Below are positions 27,750 through 36,825 of a DNA stretch of 64,000 bases, in pieces. Source of the DNA: Ruminococcaceae bacterium R-25 (lineage in GTDB: Bacteria > Bacillota > Clostridia > Saccharofermentanales > Saccharofermentanaceae); NCBI GenBank assembly GCA_003149065.1, contig QGFZ01000001.1, positions 1,054,001-1,118,000 on the forward strand, written 5' to 3'. A model generated the notes under the pieces. That model saw nothing but the letters and a program-made list of their open reading frames with translations. It made no database searches and had not been told where the DNA came from. A program made the position numbers and the translations under genes. Each line of letters opens with the position of its first letter. Within the stretch, counting starts at the first letter, position 1.

Positions 27750-28373
27750 TCAGATGAGCAGCATCAGGCCCAAGAACATAATTGCTCCGCTCCAGTTCGA
27801 TGCACCGCCGATCCTCGTAATGAAAAGGACTGCTGCGATCGGAATAAAATTGATCACACATGCCCACTGCGGAAGTGACGTAGCGCCGCTTACGACTGCA
27901 ATAAAGAGGACTACACCGAGTGTGATCATTCCGATATAGCAGCAGATCATGGTAAGTGATGTATCCTTCATGAACTTTACTACCGCTTTTCTGGCTTCAT
28001 CGGTCCTTCCCATCTGCACATAGAACCATTCCCCTGCACCGCAGAACACATGGTGCGCAACGCCGAATGACAAAAGGACTCCCGTCGCGATGAGGATTAT
28101 CACTGCAAATGTTTTCGAGAACCCGGACATCCAGAGATAGAGCCCATAATAACCGCAAGCGACCATAAGAAGTGCCAGACAGCCTGCAAGCATTGATATC
28201 AAAGGATTTCTTAAGGGCATGTTCTCGAATGTTTCAGAGAGTATCTTATTGTCAGACATCTTCGTAACATCAAGCTTCTTGCCGCCCGGAACATATGTGA
28301 TCAGACAGTCACAGCATCCGCATATAAGATGCCCTGCAATTGCGATCAGGAAAAGGATCTTAACTAAATTCAT
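27750..28373 (-). CDS. Membrane protein, DUF6796-like
   Basis: 207 residues from the ATG at 28373, which follows GGAGGTCAAAA; an upstream in-frame start lies inside the previous gene. Six or seven membrane helices. HLICGCCDCLITYVPGG near 15 and GVAHHVFCGAGEWFYVQMGR near 115 are distinctive, with many Cys, His. It resembles in topology the proteins at 28360-29097 and 30544-31206 and probably belongs to the same family (DUF6796-like), function unknown. Last gene of the 11-gene operon; overlaps the preceding gene by 14 bp. Confidence 0.7.
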   Translation of the reverse strand: MNLVKILFLIAIAGHLICGCCDCLITYVPGGKKLDVTKMSDNKILSETFENMPLRNPLISMLAGCLALLMVACGYYGLYLWMSGFSKTFAVIILIATGVLLSFGVAHHVFCGAGEWFYVQMGRTDEARKAVVKFMKDTSLTMICCYIGMITLGVVLFIAVVSGATSLPQWACVINFIPIAAVLFITRIGGASNWSGAIMFLGLMLLI

Positions 28374-29097
28374 TTTTGACCTCCTGTAACAGCAGTCTTT
28401 TAACAGCATAATACAATGCCAGGCACATAAAAGCCCATCCCCACGATTCTCCGCACGCGGCAAGGAAAGCCAGCCTGCTTCCCAAAGCGGCCACTCCTGC
28501 TGCGATTATCTTGGAAACGATGCTCAGTCCCATCGGACATAATATGAAAGCAGCTTTATTGATCCCCAGCTTTCCTTTCAATGCAAAATACATATAAGCG
28601 ACCGTTACGGGTATATCACACAGGAAACACCAGATCAGGAACGGCAACATAGAAACAGCAACGGGAAGCATATATACCGAATCAGCCTTGCTGACATCAA
28701 GTCCTGCGCGAAGAGCCGCCTGCAGCATCAGAAGACAGATGCAGCATGCACAATGAAAAGATACGAACATCATAGGAGCGGACTTTAAGCCGAATCTCAT
28801 GAGCTTATACATTTTCGAATCTTTGGAAATGCCCTTGATATCCAGGAATTCCATTATCGCAGGCGCGAAATAAAGACATCCGAATCCCGAGAGAATCCCG
28901 AGAAAGAATGACAATACATAAAACCATACTGGAACATCTGCGATGGCAGTAGTGGTAATACCAAATACGATCGGCAGCCCGCCTTCAGGTTCGTAGCCTA
29001 TAAGCCAGTCACCTACGCCGCACAAAAGCAGCGAGATAAATCCGAAGATAAATACCGCTTCAAGCTTTTTCTTTTTATTGTCATCTATCATTTTCAT
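28360..29097 (-). CDS. Membrane protein, DUF6796-like
   Basis: 245 residues, six or seven helices. The N-terminal LLLCGVGDWLIGYEPEGG, followed by IADVPVWFYVLSFFLGILSG, matches the pattern of DUF6796 proteins (G-D-W-L-x-Y-x-P and a following W). A FHCACCICLLML segment holds four Cys in or near the membrane. Function unknown. Tenth gene of the operon; 8 bp after the hydrolase-like gene. Confidence 0.72.
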   Translation of the reverse strand: MKMIDDNKKKKLEAVFIFGFISLLLCGVGDWLIGYEPEGGLPIVFGITTTAIADVPVWFYVLSFFLGILSGFGCLYFAPAIMEFLDIKGISKDSKMYKLMRFGLKSAPMMFVSFHCACCICLLMLQAALRAGLDVSKADSVYMLPVAVSMLPFLIWCFLCDIPVTVAYMYFALKGKLGINKAAFILCPMGLSIVSKIIAAGVAALGSRLAFLAACGESWGWAFMCLALYYAVKRLLLQEVKNEFS

Positions 29098-29105
29098 TCA
29101 TCCTT

Positions 29106-29795
29106 TCACTTCTCCCTACTGACGATAAAGCCGTTTCCGTCACGGACTGTCCTGTATTTATCTGCTATCGGATTCTTATCCCCCACGACAAGATAATCGC
29201 AGACAGAACTGTTGCCGCAGGTGCCTTTCCTTATGAGCGCTCCGTGGATCTGACTTATTCCCCAGTAGTCACTGTTGCAAAGGAGAGGCAGCACATGAAG
29301 AAGTCCGTGTGATTTCGCGAACTCGGCATTCGGACACTGCGTAAAGCTGTATCTTGCAGCATGGTTAACCTTGTCATAAGGCGCATCCACATTTATAAAT
29401 CCGGCCGGATATCTAACAGCGTCTTTCCTGTCTCTGTTTCCGCTCTTGCGGAAAACTTTATCGATGAGCCACATGTCACGCGGGCGGTTCAGATTGAAGA
29501 TCTTTCCGAGCTTTTTAAAAGGAGACATGAACATCTCATAGACCATATCCTGAAGTTCAGAGACCGGCGGCTGATCAGGCAACGCGGGATATAATGCGAA
29601 AACAAGAAGGCCGCCGTAGATCGCCCTGCTGTGACCGTTTTTCGAGCCACCGTAATCAGGACAGGTTTTCAGGTATTCATTGTAGTTATCTTCGACTTTT
29701 TTCCAGATGTTCTCAGCTTCATCCCCATAGCGTGAACGAAGCCACTTCTTAACACCCCTTCTATAAGACAATTTATCTAATTGAATATGTCCCAT
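29106..29795 (-). CDS. Putative L-2-amino-thiazoline-4-carboxylic acid hydrolase family protein
   Basis: 229 residues from the ATG at 29795 behind GAGG. The C-terminal part has CPNAEFAKSHGLLHVLPLLC then NSDYWGI, and TCGNSSVCDYLVVGDKNP, the C...H...LC..DY...TC..G..CDY pattern of the ATC_hydrolase family (PF14196). True members turn thiazoline carboxylate toward cysteine, but most clostridial relatives are untested. No signal peptide. Soluble protein inside a run of membrane-protein genes. The family call rests on motif spacing and is moderate. Confidence 0.6.
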   Translation of the reverse strand: MGHIQLDKLSYRRGVKKWLRSRYGDEAENIWKKVEDNYNEYLKTCPDYGGSKNGHSRAIYGGLLVFALYPALPDQPPVSELQDMVYEMFMSPFKKLGKIFNLNRPRDMWLIDKVFRKSGNRDRKDAVRYPAGFINVDAPYDKVNHAARYSFTQCPNAEFAKSHGLLHVLPLLCNSDYWGISQIHGALIRKGTCGNSSVCDYLVVGDKNPIADKYRTVRDGNGFIVSREK

Positions 29796-29803
29796 GTTGT
29801 GCC

Positions 29804-30310
29804 TCAGAACAGTGTGCAAATCCAGGCAATAAGCGCTGATATCGGAAAGAATGCGATGACGTGTGCGAGATGTGTTTTCCTATTATATCCGAAAAGATAA
29901 TGTCCCAAAACAGGCTTGCACTCAGGATAAAACCGCGGGAAGAAATCAAATCCCGCGTTGCAAAGCAGCACCCAGTCAAAAAAGCCGATATCGTAAGCTT
30001 TAAGGAGCAGAAGCATGATAAGGAACCTTCCAAAAAGCTGCCAGAATGTAAGATCATCGCGGATACCAAGTACAGCACCGATCACTACTGCTCCTATCAT
30101 CAATGCAAAGGCAAGAAAGATGATCATCCATCCGACAATATGCTGGCTCTTGAATCTTTCCGGTTTTGTGTCAGGTACCGCGTCTCTTACTTCTTTTGGT
30201 GCTGACGAAAAGAAACTCTTATTCTGCACGAATCCAACGCCGCCCAAAAGGAGCAGGAAAAGCCCCGCCATCATCATGACTGCAAGTAATAACGTGATAA
30301 GTATCTGCAT
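29804..30310 (-). CDS. Uncharacterised membrane protein
   Basis: 168 residues with four predicted helices (about 4-27, 57-83, 90-110, 148-166). It has the motif CKPVLGHYLFGYNRKTHLAH in the last loop. A related phrase, FGFNRKQQIRQCIMIP, occurs in the next small protein at 30320-30547, so the two may share an ancestor. Ribosome site AGGTG. Not recognised. Co-transcribed (8-9 bp gaps on both sides). Confidence 0.65.
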   Translation of the reverse strand: MQILITLLLAVMMMAGLFLLLLGGVGFVQNKSFFSSAPKEVRDAVPDTKPERFKSQHIVGWMIIFLAFALMIGAVVIGAVLGIRDDLTFWQLFGRFLIMLLLLKAYDIGFFDWVLLCNAGFDFFPRFYPECKPVLGHYLFGYNRKTHLAHVIAFFPISALIAWICTLF

Positions 30311-30319
30311 AATATCACC

Positions 30320-30547
30320 TCACAAAAATGTGCATATTAGAGCAATGATCAGACAGCAAACAGGTATCATGATGCACTGCCTTATCTGCTGCTTACGGTT
30401 AAAACCAAAGTCTTTCCATCCTGCACAGCCTTCAGTTTCAGGGAAAAAGCTGATAAGTCCCGGCGACGGCAAAGTTACCGTAACACCTAATATCAGCAGG
30501 AAGAAAGCAATGCAGCCTATCAATGAAAGAACAACAGTTACGATCAT
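30320..30547 (-). CDS. Small uncharacterised membrane protein
   Basis: 75 residues from the ATG at 30547, which overlaps the preceding stop as ATGA; a start seven codons upstream is possible. Two membrane helices flank a loop with FPETEGCAGWKDFGFNRKQQ. It resembles the C-terminal half of the 168-residue protein that follows. Function unknown. Confidence 0.6.
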   Translation of the reverse strand: MIVTVVLSLIGCIAFFLLILGVTVTLPSPGLISFFPETEGCAGWKDFGFNRKQQIRQCIMIPVCCLIIALICTFL

Positions 30548-31206
30548 TTCTTTTCTTCCTTGCGCCAATCGATATAAGCCGGAATGAAAAACGTCATTTC
30601 GAGAAGACTCTCGACAGAGCCTAAGATACCGTATTCACCGGTAAGTTTTGCTATTAAAGCAAACATCAGTACTACAAGTGCGTAGCCGCCGAACATAAAT
30701 GACACAAGTCTTTTCCTAAGACCGAACTTTCCGCTTAAGATGCCAAAGATAAGCACTATCTCAGTTGAGTAACCCAGAATTACCAATGCGATCGTAAGCG
30801 GATTAAGATAGCTCTCAGCATTTGCAAGAAGAACCGAAAACTGTTCAGCCGTAATGCCTGCTTTGACAGCTGAATTATATGTAAGCGGAGCGTAAACGCC
30901 CAAAGCAAAATGCATATAGAGCACGCCGCCGATGCAAAGGAACGCAGGAAGGATAAGGAATTTGCCTGCCTTCTCGAACACCTTATTAAACATCCTAGCA
31001 AGGCTTATGAATCCTAAAAGCAACAGCAGGCTTCCTATTACACCGATCCACATCGATGTCATGAGGCGCCACTCAGGCACCTGCCAAAGCGATATCTTAT
31101 TATCAGAAGCTATGTCAGTTCCGAGATAAAGGAACAGATCAGCAACTGCATATACAATGGTTCCGATAATTCCGGCTAAAGCCAGCTTCCTGTTATTTGA
31201 TTCCAT
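30544..31206 (-). CDS. Membrane protein, DUF6796 family
   Basis: 220 residues with about seven helices. VYAVADLFLYLGTD near 20, WQVPEWRLMTSMWIGVIGS near 42 and FLCIGGVLYMHFALGVYAPL near 90 agree with DUF6796. It is the clearest member of the three related proteins in this operon. Function unknown. It starts 11 bp after the methyltransferase gene. Confidence 0.75.
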   Translation of the reverse strand: MESNNRKLALAGIIGTIVYAVADLFLYLGTDIASDNKISLWQVPEWRLMTSMWIGVIGSLLLLLGFISLARMFNKVFEKAGKFLILPAFLCIGGVLYMHFALGVYAPLTYNSAVKAGITAEQFSVLLANAESYLNPLTIALVILGYSTEIVLIFGILSGKFGLRKRLVSFMFGGYALVVLMFALIAKLTGEYGILGSVESLLEMTFFIPAYIDWRKEEKK

Positions 31207-31217
31207 AGATATATTCC

Positions 31218-31862
31218 TTAACGGGGTTTTCTTGCCACGCTGTGAAGCCTGCAGAATCCGCGCTTTTCGAAAAGTTCCATCTTAAGACCCGCATTTTTAC
31301 AGAGCATATCAACTTCATCCCTTCCGTAGATCTTGACATCGCCGTGGCCTTTAAGATTAATGATCGGCATCTCGATCTTGTTGCAAAACCATCTTGTGGA
31401 AGCCCAATTGAATGTCATGTCACGGAGAACAAGTCTTCCGCCCGGCTTCAGCACTCTATAGACGCTGTTAAAGAAATCCTGAACATTCGGATAATGATGG
31501 AAACTCTCACAGCAGATGACCGCATCAAACGAGTTTGCATCGAAAGGAAGATTCTCACAGTCTCCGACTACAAACTCCACACCGGGCAGGTTCTTTGCCC
31601 TGGCTACTTCGATCATCTTGGGAGTTAAGTCAATACCGGTATAATGCTTCTCCGGATACTTCTCATACAGAAGTGATATCATCGGAGCCGTACCGCAGCC
31701 GCAGTCAAGCAAACTGTCGAAAGGCTCTTTCTCAAGCTCTGCAAGAACATCAGGATAGTCCTTCTTGCACATCTTATATACACCGGCCTGGTCAGTCTCA
31801 TAGACAGCTGCGGCTTTGGTAAATTCGTTTATTGTCATGTCTTTATATTCTTGTTCGTTCAT
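31218..31862 (-). CDS. Class I SAM-dependent methyltransferase
   Basis: 214 residues from the ATG at 31862 (GGAG 9 bp upstream; 2 bp after the preceding stop). SAM motif LLDCGCGTAPMISLL (about 55), acidic ribose contact TGIDLTPKMI, motif II FDAVICCESFHHYPN, and LKPGGRLVLRDM, all typical of UbiE-like methyltransferases. LDCGCGT in place of LDxGxGxG is common in this group. Substrate unknown. It is translationally linked to the hydrolase-like gene, so the two may act on one compound. Confidence 0.87.
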   Translation of the reverse strand: MNEQEYKDMTINEFTKAAAVYETDQAGVYKMCKKDYPDVLAELEKEPFDSLLDCGCGTAPMISLLYEKYPEKHYTGIDLTPKMIEVARAKNLPGVEFVVGDCENLPFDANSFDAVICCESFHHYPNVQDFFNSVYRVLKPGGRLVLRDMTFNWASTRWFCNKIEMPIINLKGHGDVKIYGRDEVDMLCKNAGLKMELFEKRGFCRLHSVARKPR

Positions 31863-31864
31863 GC

Positions 31865-32626
31865 TTAGCTCTCCATAAATTCGTCTATAGCTTTGAGGAC
31901 CGGCTCCCTGTACTTTTCTCCGCCGAAGAGCCACTGCTCGTGCTGCATATTAAATTCTCTGATATCGGGATCACGAAAATACTTCAGATAACGTTTCTTG
32001 TACTTCTCACCCATTTTGTTCGCATAGATGAAATGCACCTTCGTTCCTTCAACATGAATATCATCCTTAAGACATGTGATAAGGTCCGTATAGAACTGAT
32101 TCTTAATAGATTCTGTCTTAAATCTCGAAAATGATGACAGGAACATCTCAGCTGTCTTCTCATCCATCTCGAAAAGCTCTATGAATTTGGTCTTTGCCTT
32201 CTGCTTCTTCTTTTCGCTTTTTGTAAAGCTTGTAAGCAAAGGCGTGACCAAAGCAGACTTCAGTTTTGCAGACAAGACACCGCTCTGATCGAGATCTGAG
32301 CTTCCGAAGATCCCGTGGTCAACGTGAACGTTTTCACGCATGATCAGCTGTCCGACAAAGGTCCCTCCGAGAGAAGAACCGAGCGCACCGTCGATCCTGC
32401 CGCCGAAGTTATCGATGATGTATTTTTCTATCTTTTCCGTGACGGTGATCATATCCGGAAAGATACGGTCGCTTCCGTCAAAGCCGTCGTAGTTTACGAG
32501 TATAAGATGATACTTCTCTGCAAGAGCATCTATAACTGTCGAGAAATTCATCTGCCAGTCACAGCAGGTACCTGGCAGTAGCATCAATGTCTTGCCTGAC
32601 ATGTTTCCGCGCTCTTCAAAAGTCAT
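31865..32626 (-). CDS. Alpha/beta-hydrolase fold protein
   Basis: 253 residues. LMLLPGTCCDWQMNFSTVI resembles the oxyanion-loop start of the fold, and the nucleophile elbow is GSSLGG (about 90). A C-terminal His is in MQHEQWLFGG. The start at 32626 overlaps the HMA gene stop as ATGA. The presence of the elbow suggests an active esterase or thioesterase-like enzyme; substrate unknown. Confidence 0.75.
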   Translation of the reverse strand: MTFEERGNMSGKTLMLLPGTCCDWQMNFSTVIDALAEKYHLILVNYDGFDGSDRIFPDMITVTEKIEKYIIDNFGGRIDGALGSSLGGTFVGQLIMRENVHVDHGIFGSSDLDQSGVLSAKLKSALVTPLLTSFTKSEKKKQKAKTKFIELFEMDEKTAEMFLSSFSRFKTESIKNQFYTDLITCLKDDIHVEGTKVHFIYANKMGEKYKKRYLKYFRDPDIREFNMQHEQWLFGGEKYREPVLKAIDEFMES

Positions 32627-32871
32627 CCGAACAATCCTCTTTTCTTGTAAGTCTCAGATTCTGCTCCGAGATAGTCGTAGCCTATATCTTTTATTGCTGC
32701 CTCAAGAAGGCTCGCATCAACTGCATCTTCAGTAAGGAATGTTGCTTCTTTCTTAGAGCGTGAAGCCTTTACCTTCTTTGCAGAAGGCACTGCTTTCCTG
32801 ATTGCATCGCATACATGGGCTTCGCACATGCCGCACATCATTCCGTCGATCTTTACTGTTGTCTTGATCAT
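32623..32871 (-). CDS. Heavy-metal-associated (HMA) domain protein
   Basis: 82 residues. KIDGMMCGMCEAHV (about 8-21) holds the CxxC metal site (Cys12 and Cys15) of copper-chaperone-like HMA domains, with an extra Met before the first Cys. The beta-alpha-beta-beta-alpha-beta layout follows with a long C-terminal tail. Such proteins bind Cu+ or other soft metals or heme-like ligands. It is embedded 2 bp after the FtsX-like exporter gene in the iron-box operon, so the metal and the role remain open. Confidence 0.8.
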   Translation of the reverse strand: MIKTTVKIDGMMCGMCEAHVCDAIRKAVPSAKKVKASRSKKEATFLTEDAVDASLLEAAIKDIGYDYLGAESETYKKRGLFG

Positions 32872-32873
32872 AA

Positions 32874-35800
32874 TTACTCCCTGTTCTTAAGAACTTCTGC
32901 CGGTACTATCTTTCTTATCCTGCCTGTCAGCACGAGGTTTATCGCAAGATAAAGGACAATGATGACAAGGAAGATCGCCAGATAGAGATACGGCGGATAT
33001 GTAGGATTGATTCCTACGCCTACATTTGATACCAGATATCTCGGGTAGATATAATCCATAATCATTTTGCAAAGAGGTATCGAGATAAGGGCTCCTATAG
33101 CGACAATATAGAAATTGCCGTCAAGGTACATTTTCCTGACCTCTTTATTTCTGAACCCGAAAATCTTAACGAGCGAGATATTGAAGGATGATCTGTCGAT
33201 CATCATCTTAACCATGAGATACATAACGACAAGGAAGATAACAGATGATGCAACTGTCATCGTCGTAACCATAGGACCCATCATCTCAACGTAAATACCG
33301 GATGATCTTGCAATCTCTTCTTTCGAGACAACCGAATACAGTCTTCCGTTCTCTATATCGAGCTTGTGATCAGAGAAAACAACGTTGAAATAATCATCGT
33401 CTTCACCAAACATGTCACGGCACCTGTCTATATCCATGAACACCATCAACGATGCGGAATAATCGAAGATCTTACAGACTCTGAACGCATATAATCTCTC
33501 ACCCTTGTCATCAGTCAATGTGAAGACATCACCAACCTTGAGTGCATACTTATTTGCAACAGCAGAACTTACAACAAGATCCGTATCATTATCAGGCAGC
33601 TTACCCGTGTCAAAGAACGGGTTATCTTCCGTGATTCCCATCAGCGTTACATCGAATGTATAACCGTAGATTTCCTTCTTAAAGCCTTCAGCTACAGCTT
33701 CATAGCCGCCTTCGGGAACTTCTTCTGTCGGATACTTGTAGTTATACATGTATTCATACTTGGTCTGGCTTATGTAGTAATCCTTGACCTTTGAACAATA
33801 TACTGATGTGTTGACGGCCATAAGTGCTACAAGAAGGCTCATTAACAATCCGAGGATAACGGTAATGCCTGCCCGCATTTCGCGCATGATCTGTCTTAAT
33901 CTGAACATGCTGATAAACTTGAGGCCCTTGATCTTTATATCTTTGCCTCTTACGACCTTCTGTTCATTTCTAAGGAGCGCGAGAGGGGTCTTCTTGAGCC
34001 TGTTGCGGACAACAAGGACATTAACTATAAGTGCTGTTACAGGGGGCACAACAAGGCCGTAGATAAGGATAAAAGGTGTTACTTCGACATCCATCTCAGG
34101 CATTGAGAAATAACCTAATGAATCAGCCATCTGCGCAGGGATTCCGGCAGGTGTCAGAACTGCAATAAGAGTACCAATTACACCAGAGACAAACGTAACA
34201 ATAACCGGAACTGCCACATAACTTAATGTGAGTGTTCTCCTCTTTACGCCCATCGAATAAAGTGCGCCGATAACTGAACTCTCCTGATCGATCATGTGAA
34301 CGATAAATACTGATATTACGTATGCGAAAAGCATTACGAGCAGTATTCCGAAAATGATGCTTGCCGAATAATTGATCTGAACGTCATCAGCAGCCGAATC
34401 GATCCTCGGATTATCATTGTGATTCATGAACAGCATCAGATTAGATGTCTTGAAATCGAATACCTCATCGATGAGATCATTAGCCTCGTCGGAGAATTCT
34501 TTTACACCATCAGCATATTTCTTAGTGCCGTCAGCAAGTTCTTTTGCACCATCCTTGATCTTGCCGGAGCCGTCATAGAGCTTATCTACACCGTCAGCCA
34601 GCTCCTTCGTACCATTTTTCAGTTCCGTAGTTCCTTTATGAAGCGCTGTTGCTCCGTTTCTCAAAGCAGTATTGTTATCTTTTAATTTTTTGATGCCGTT
34701 ATAGAGCTGGTTTGCTCCGCTGCTGAGCTGCTGGGCACCCGAATCAACACCGGCAACACCGCTTTTGATCTGGGAATATCCGTTAGCGAGATCTTTTACG
34801 GGTCCTGCCATACTTGCTGCAACACCTGCTACATATGGATCTTCGTTCTGAGTCATTGCATTGACCGATTCAGAATACTGGTCAACACCTGAGCCGTATT
34901 GCTTCGCACCGCTGTTAAGGTCTTTTGTGCCATTGGCGAGCGATTTGGCTCCGCTGGATAAAGATGATGCGCCTGATTCGACCTGGCTCACACCGTCAGT
35001 ATATGCCTTGACGCCCTTTTCGAGCTGTGCGGCACCATCATCAAGCTCTTTTACACCTTTCTTAAGTTCGGGCATCGAATCTTTTAATTCACCCATGCCG
35101 TCGTTGAATTCGCTTGTGCCGTCATAAAGTTCGGACGCACCCTTTGCGATATCTTTTGCACCGTCTTTGAGTTTATCTATGCCTTCAAGAATGTCGTCTT
35201 TTTTGCCGGCCACCTTATTCCAGTATTCCTTGAAATAAGGATCGTCGATGTCATCAACATCGAATTCGATATCTTCAAGATAATCCTTAAGCTCGTCTTC
35301 CGTCATTGCACCGTTAAGAAGATAAGCGTAATAGTATTCTTCGGAATTAACGGAATCTACGGATGCATAAAGATCCTCATAAGCCTTTGAAGTCATAAAG
35401 ATAAGACCGAAATATCTGCTGTCTACAACAGTATCAGAGACTTTCTTTATAACCGTGTTGTAATCAGGAGCAGCTCCGATACCGGATATAGTGAATTCTT
35501 TGCCGCCGATTGTAACCTTATCACCGATATTTATATTATTTACTTCCGAATAACGCCTCTCCAGAACAGCTTCATTATCGTTTGCAGGAAGGCTTCCGTC
35601 GATAATGGATATCCTGTTGATGTTCTCTCTTACTTTGAAGGCACGTAAAACCTGATCTTCATTGAGATCATAATCAACAAAGAACATCTTCTCTAAAGAA
35701 ATGCCCTTGTCAGTAAGTTTCTTTTCCTCTTCATCTCTTAACGGAACAAAAACAGAGAACTCGCCGTCCTCACGGCACAATTCCCTGTCTCTTAATTCAG

Positions 35801-35942
35801 TGTAATCGATAATGGTCACCGCAGCGCCCATAAGGCTTACGACGATAAAGATCGAGAATATGATAAGGAGCGACAACGCGATATATCTTGTCCATCCGGC
35901 TTTGAGATCACGGAGCGCCCTTTTGAATAAGATCCACCCCAT
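32874..35942 (-). CDS. Large FtsX-type ABC permease with long repeat domain
   Basis: 1022 residues. One N-terminal helix (about 18-42), a MacB-like outer domain (45-240), then a long helical stalk (about 250-500) made of repeated units such as ELKKGVKELDDGAAQLEKGV, with D-G every 7-14 residues, like the YhgE/Pip stalk. Then FtsX domain 1 (about 545-660), a second outer domain, and FtsX domain 2 (about 895-1015). The partner ATPase gene lies 1 bp upstream. Large stalk-bearing MacB-type exporters move lipids, peptides or toxins; some serve antimicrobial resistance. Iron-type boxes upstream suggest expression under metal limitation. Confidence 0.85.
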   Translation of the reverse strand: MGWILFKRALRDLKAGWTRYIALSLLIIFSIFIVVSLMGAAVTIIDYTELRDRELCREDGEFSVFVPLRDEEEKKLTDKGISLEKMFFVDYDLNEDQVLRAFKVRENINRISIIDGSLPANDNEAVLERRYSEVNNINIGDKVTIGGKEFTISGIGAAPDYNTVIKKVSDTVVDSRYFGLIFMTSKAYEDLYASVDSVNSEEYYYAYLLNGAMTEDELKDYLEDIEFDVDDIDDPYFKEYWNKVAGKKDDILEGIDKLKDGAKDIAKGASELYDGTSEFNDGMGELKDSMPELKKGVKELDDGAAQLEKGVKAYTDGVSQVESGASSLSSGAKSLANGTKDLNSGAKQYGSGVDQYSESVNAMTQNEDPYVAGVAASMAGPVKDLANGYSQIKSGVAGVDSGAQQLSSGANQLYNGIKKLKDNNTALRNGATALHKGTTELKNGTKELADGVDKLYDGSGKIKDGAKELADGTKKYADGVKEFSDEANDLIDEVFDFKTSNLMLFMNHNDNPRIDSAADDVQINYSASIIFGILLVMLFAYVISVFIVHMIDQESSVIGALYSMGVKRRTLTLSYVAVPVIVTFVSGVIGTLIAVLTPAGIPAQMADSLGYFSMPEMDVEVTPFILIYGLVVPPVTALIVNVLVVRNRLKKTPLALLRNEQKVVRGKDIKIKGLKFISMFRLRQIMREMRAGITVILGLLMSLLVALMAVNTSVYCSKVKDYYISQTKYEYMYNYKYPTEEVPEGGYEAVAEGFKKEIYGYTFDVTLMGITEDNPFFDTGKLPDNDTDLVVSSAVANKYALKVGDVFTLTDDKGERLYAFRVCKIFDYSASLMVFMDIDRCRDMFGEDDDYFNVVFSDHKLDIENGRLYSVVSKEEIARSSGIYVEMMGPMVTTMTVASSVIFLVVMYLMVKMMIDRSSFNISLVKIFGFRNKEVRKMYLDGNFYIVAIGALISIPLCKMIMDYIYPRYLVSNVGVGINPTYPPYLYLAIFLVIIVLYLAINLVLTGRIRKIVPAEVLKNRE

Positions 35943-35943
35943 A

Positions 35944-36645
35944 TCAGAGATCCTCCAGTTCTGAGGCAGGTGTCTTAGTCTCGTTATAGTAGTCTTTGTA
36001 TATCTCGCCGTCCTTGAGATAGATGACGTGATCCACCATGTTCTTGATCGAATTATTGTGGGTTACGATCAGCATCGTCGTTCCGTACTTTTTATTGATG
36101 TTCTCCAGGAGCACGAGGATATCTCTCGATGTCTTGGAATCAAGAGCACCTGTAGGCTCATCACAGAGCAATACCTTAGGATTTTTAACAAGTGCTCTTG
36201 CGATCGCGCAGCGTTGCTGCTGCCCGCCTGATAACTGCGACGGGAACTTATACTGATGTTCCGTAAGTCCCAGCACTTCAATAAGTTCATCAAGATTAAG
36301 CGGATCTTTGGTCAGGTATTCACAGACCTGGATATTCTCTCTTACGGTAAGGTTAGGAACCAGATTATAGAACTGGAATATGAATCCGAGATTATCTCTC
36401 CTGTAATCCGAGAGTTTCTCGCCTTTCAAACCCTCAATGAGGATACCTGCAACGGAAACGCTGCCGGAATCGACATCATCAAGACCGCCAATGCAGTTAA
36501 GAAGAGTGGACTTGCCGGAACCTGAAGTTCCCTGGATAACACACATCTCACCCTTCTCTACCCCGATATTGACGCCTTTAAGAACCTGGACATAACTGCC
36601 GCCTTCGCCATAAGACTTTTTTAAATCTTTAGTTTCAATATACAT
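35944..36645 (-). CDS. ABC transporter ATPase, LolD/MacB type
   Basis: 233 residues from the ATG at 36645 (GGAG upstream; a TTG two codons earlier is the alternative). Walker A GTSGSGKST near 42, signature LSGGQQQR near 140, Walker B VLLCDEPTGALD near 160. It partners with the 1022-residue permease. First gene of an 11-gene operon (36645 to 27750) in which no gap exceeds about 11 bp. Two iron-type boxes lie upstream at 36679 and 36760. Confidence 0.9.
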   Translation of the reverse strand: MYIETKDLKKSYGEGGSYVQVLKGVNIGVEKGEMCVIQGTSGSGKSTLLNCIGGLDDVDSGSVSVAGILIEGLKGEKLSDYRRDNLGFIFQFYNLVPNLTVRENIQVCEYLTKDPLNLDELIEVLGLTEHQYKFPSQLSGGQQQRCAIARALVKNPKVLLCDEPTGALDSKTSRDILVLLENINKKYGTTMLIVTHNNSIKNMVDHVIYLKDGEIYKDYYNETKTPASELEDL

Positions 36646-36678
36646 AGTCAAACTCTCCGTTAATATGTCTGACTATAT

Positions 36679-36694
36679 GTTAGTTCACGCTAAC
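36679..36694. promoter_or_regulatory. Iron-type box (GTTAG-N6-CTAAC)
   Basis: Perfect arms, 34 bp before the ATPase start of the 11-gene operon. It lies just downstream of a possible promoter TTGTCA (36717-36722 region) with TATTAC. Confidence 0.65.
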
Positions 36695-36712
36695 CGTAAT
36701 ATTACATCTATG

Positions 36713-36759
36713 TTTTTGACAATGATTTCAGATCGTAACGGGGTATCTATTGTCAAAAA
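36713..36759. repeat. Perfect 11-bp inverted repeat between two iron boxes
   Basis: TTTTTGACAAT (36713-36723) and ATTGTCAAAAA (36749-36759) are exact reverse complements 25 bp apart. Each arm contains a -35-like TTGACA or TTGTCA, so it could be two promoter boxes facing each other or an additional regulator site. Confidence 0.5.
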
Positions 36760-36775
36760 GTTAGTTTACACTAAT
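36760..36775. promoter_or_regulatory. Iron-type box (GTTAG-N6-CTAAT)
   Basis: One mismatch from a perfect palindrome. It lies about 115 bp before the 11-gene operon and 51 bp after the end of the fused ECF ATPase gene (stop at 36826). Confidence 0.6.
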
Positions 36776-36825
36776 TTTTGTACACCAAAACTGATTCCGA
36801 TTCTCAAAATCAAAAAAATCAGGCA

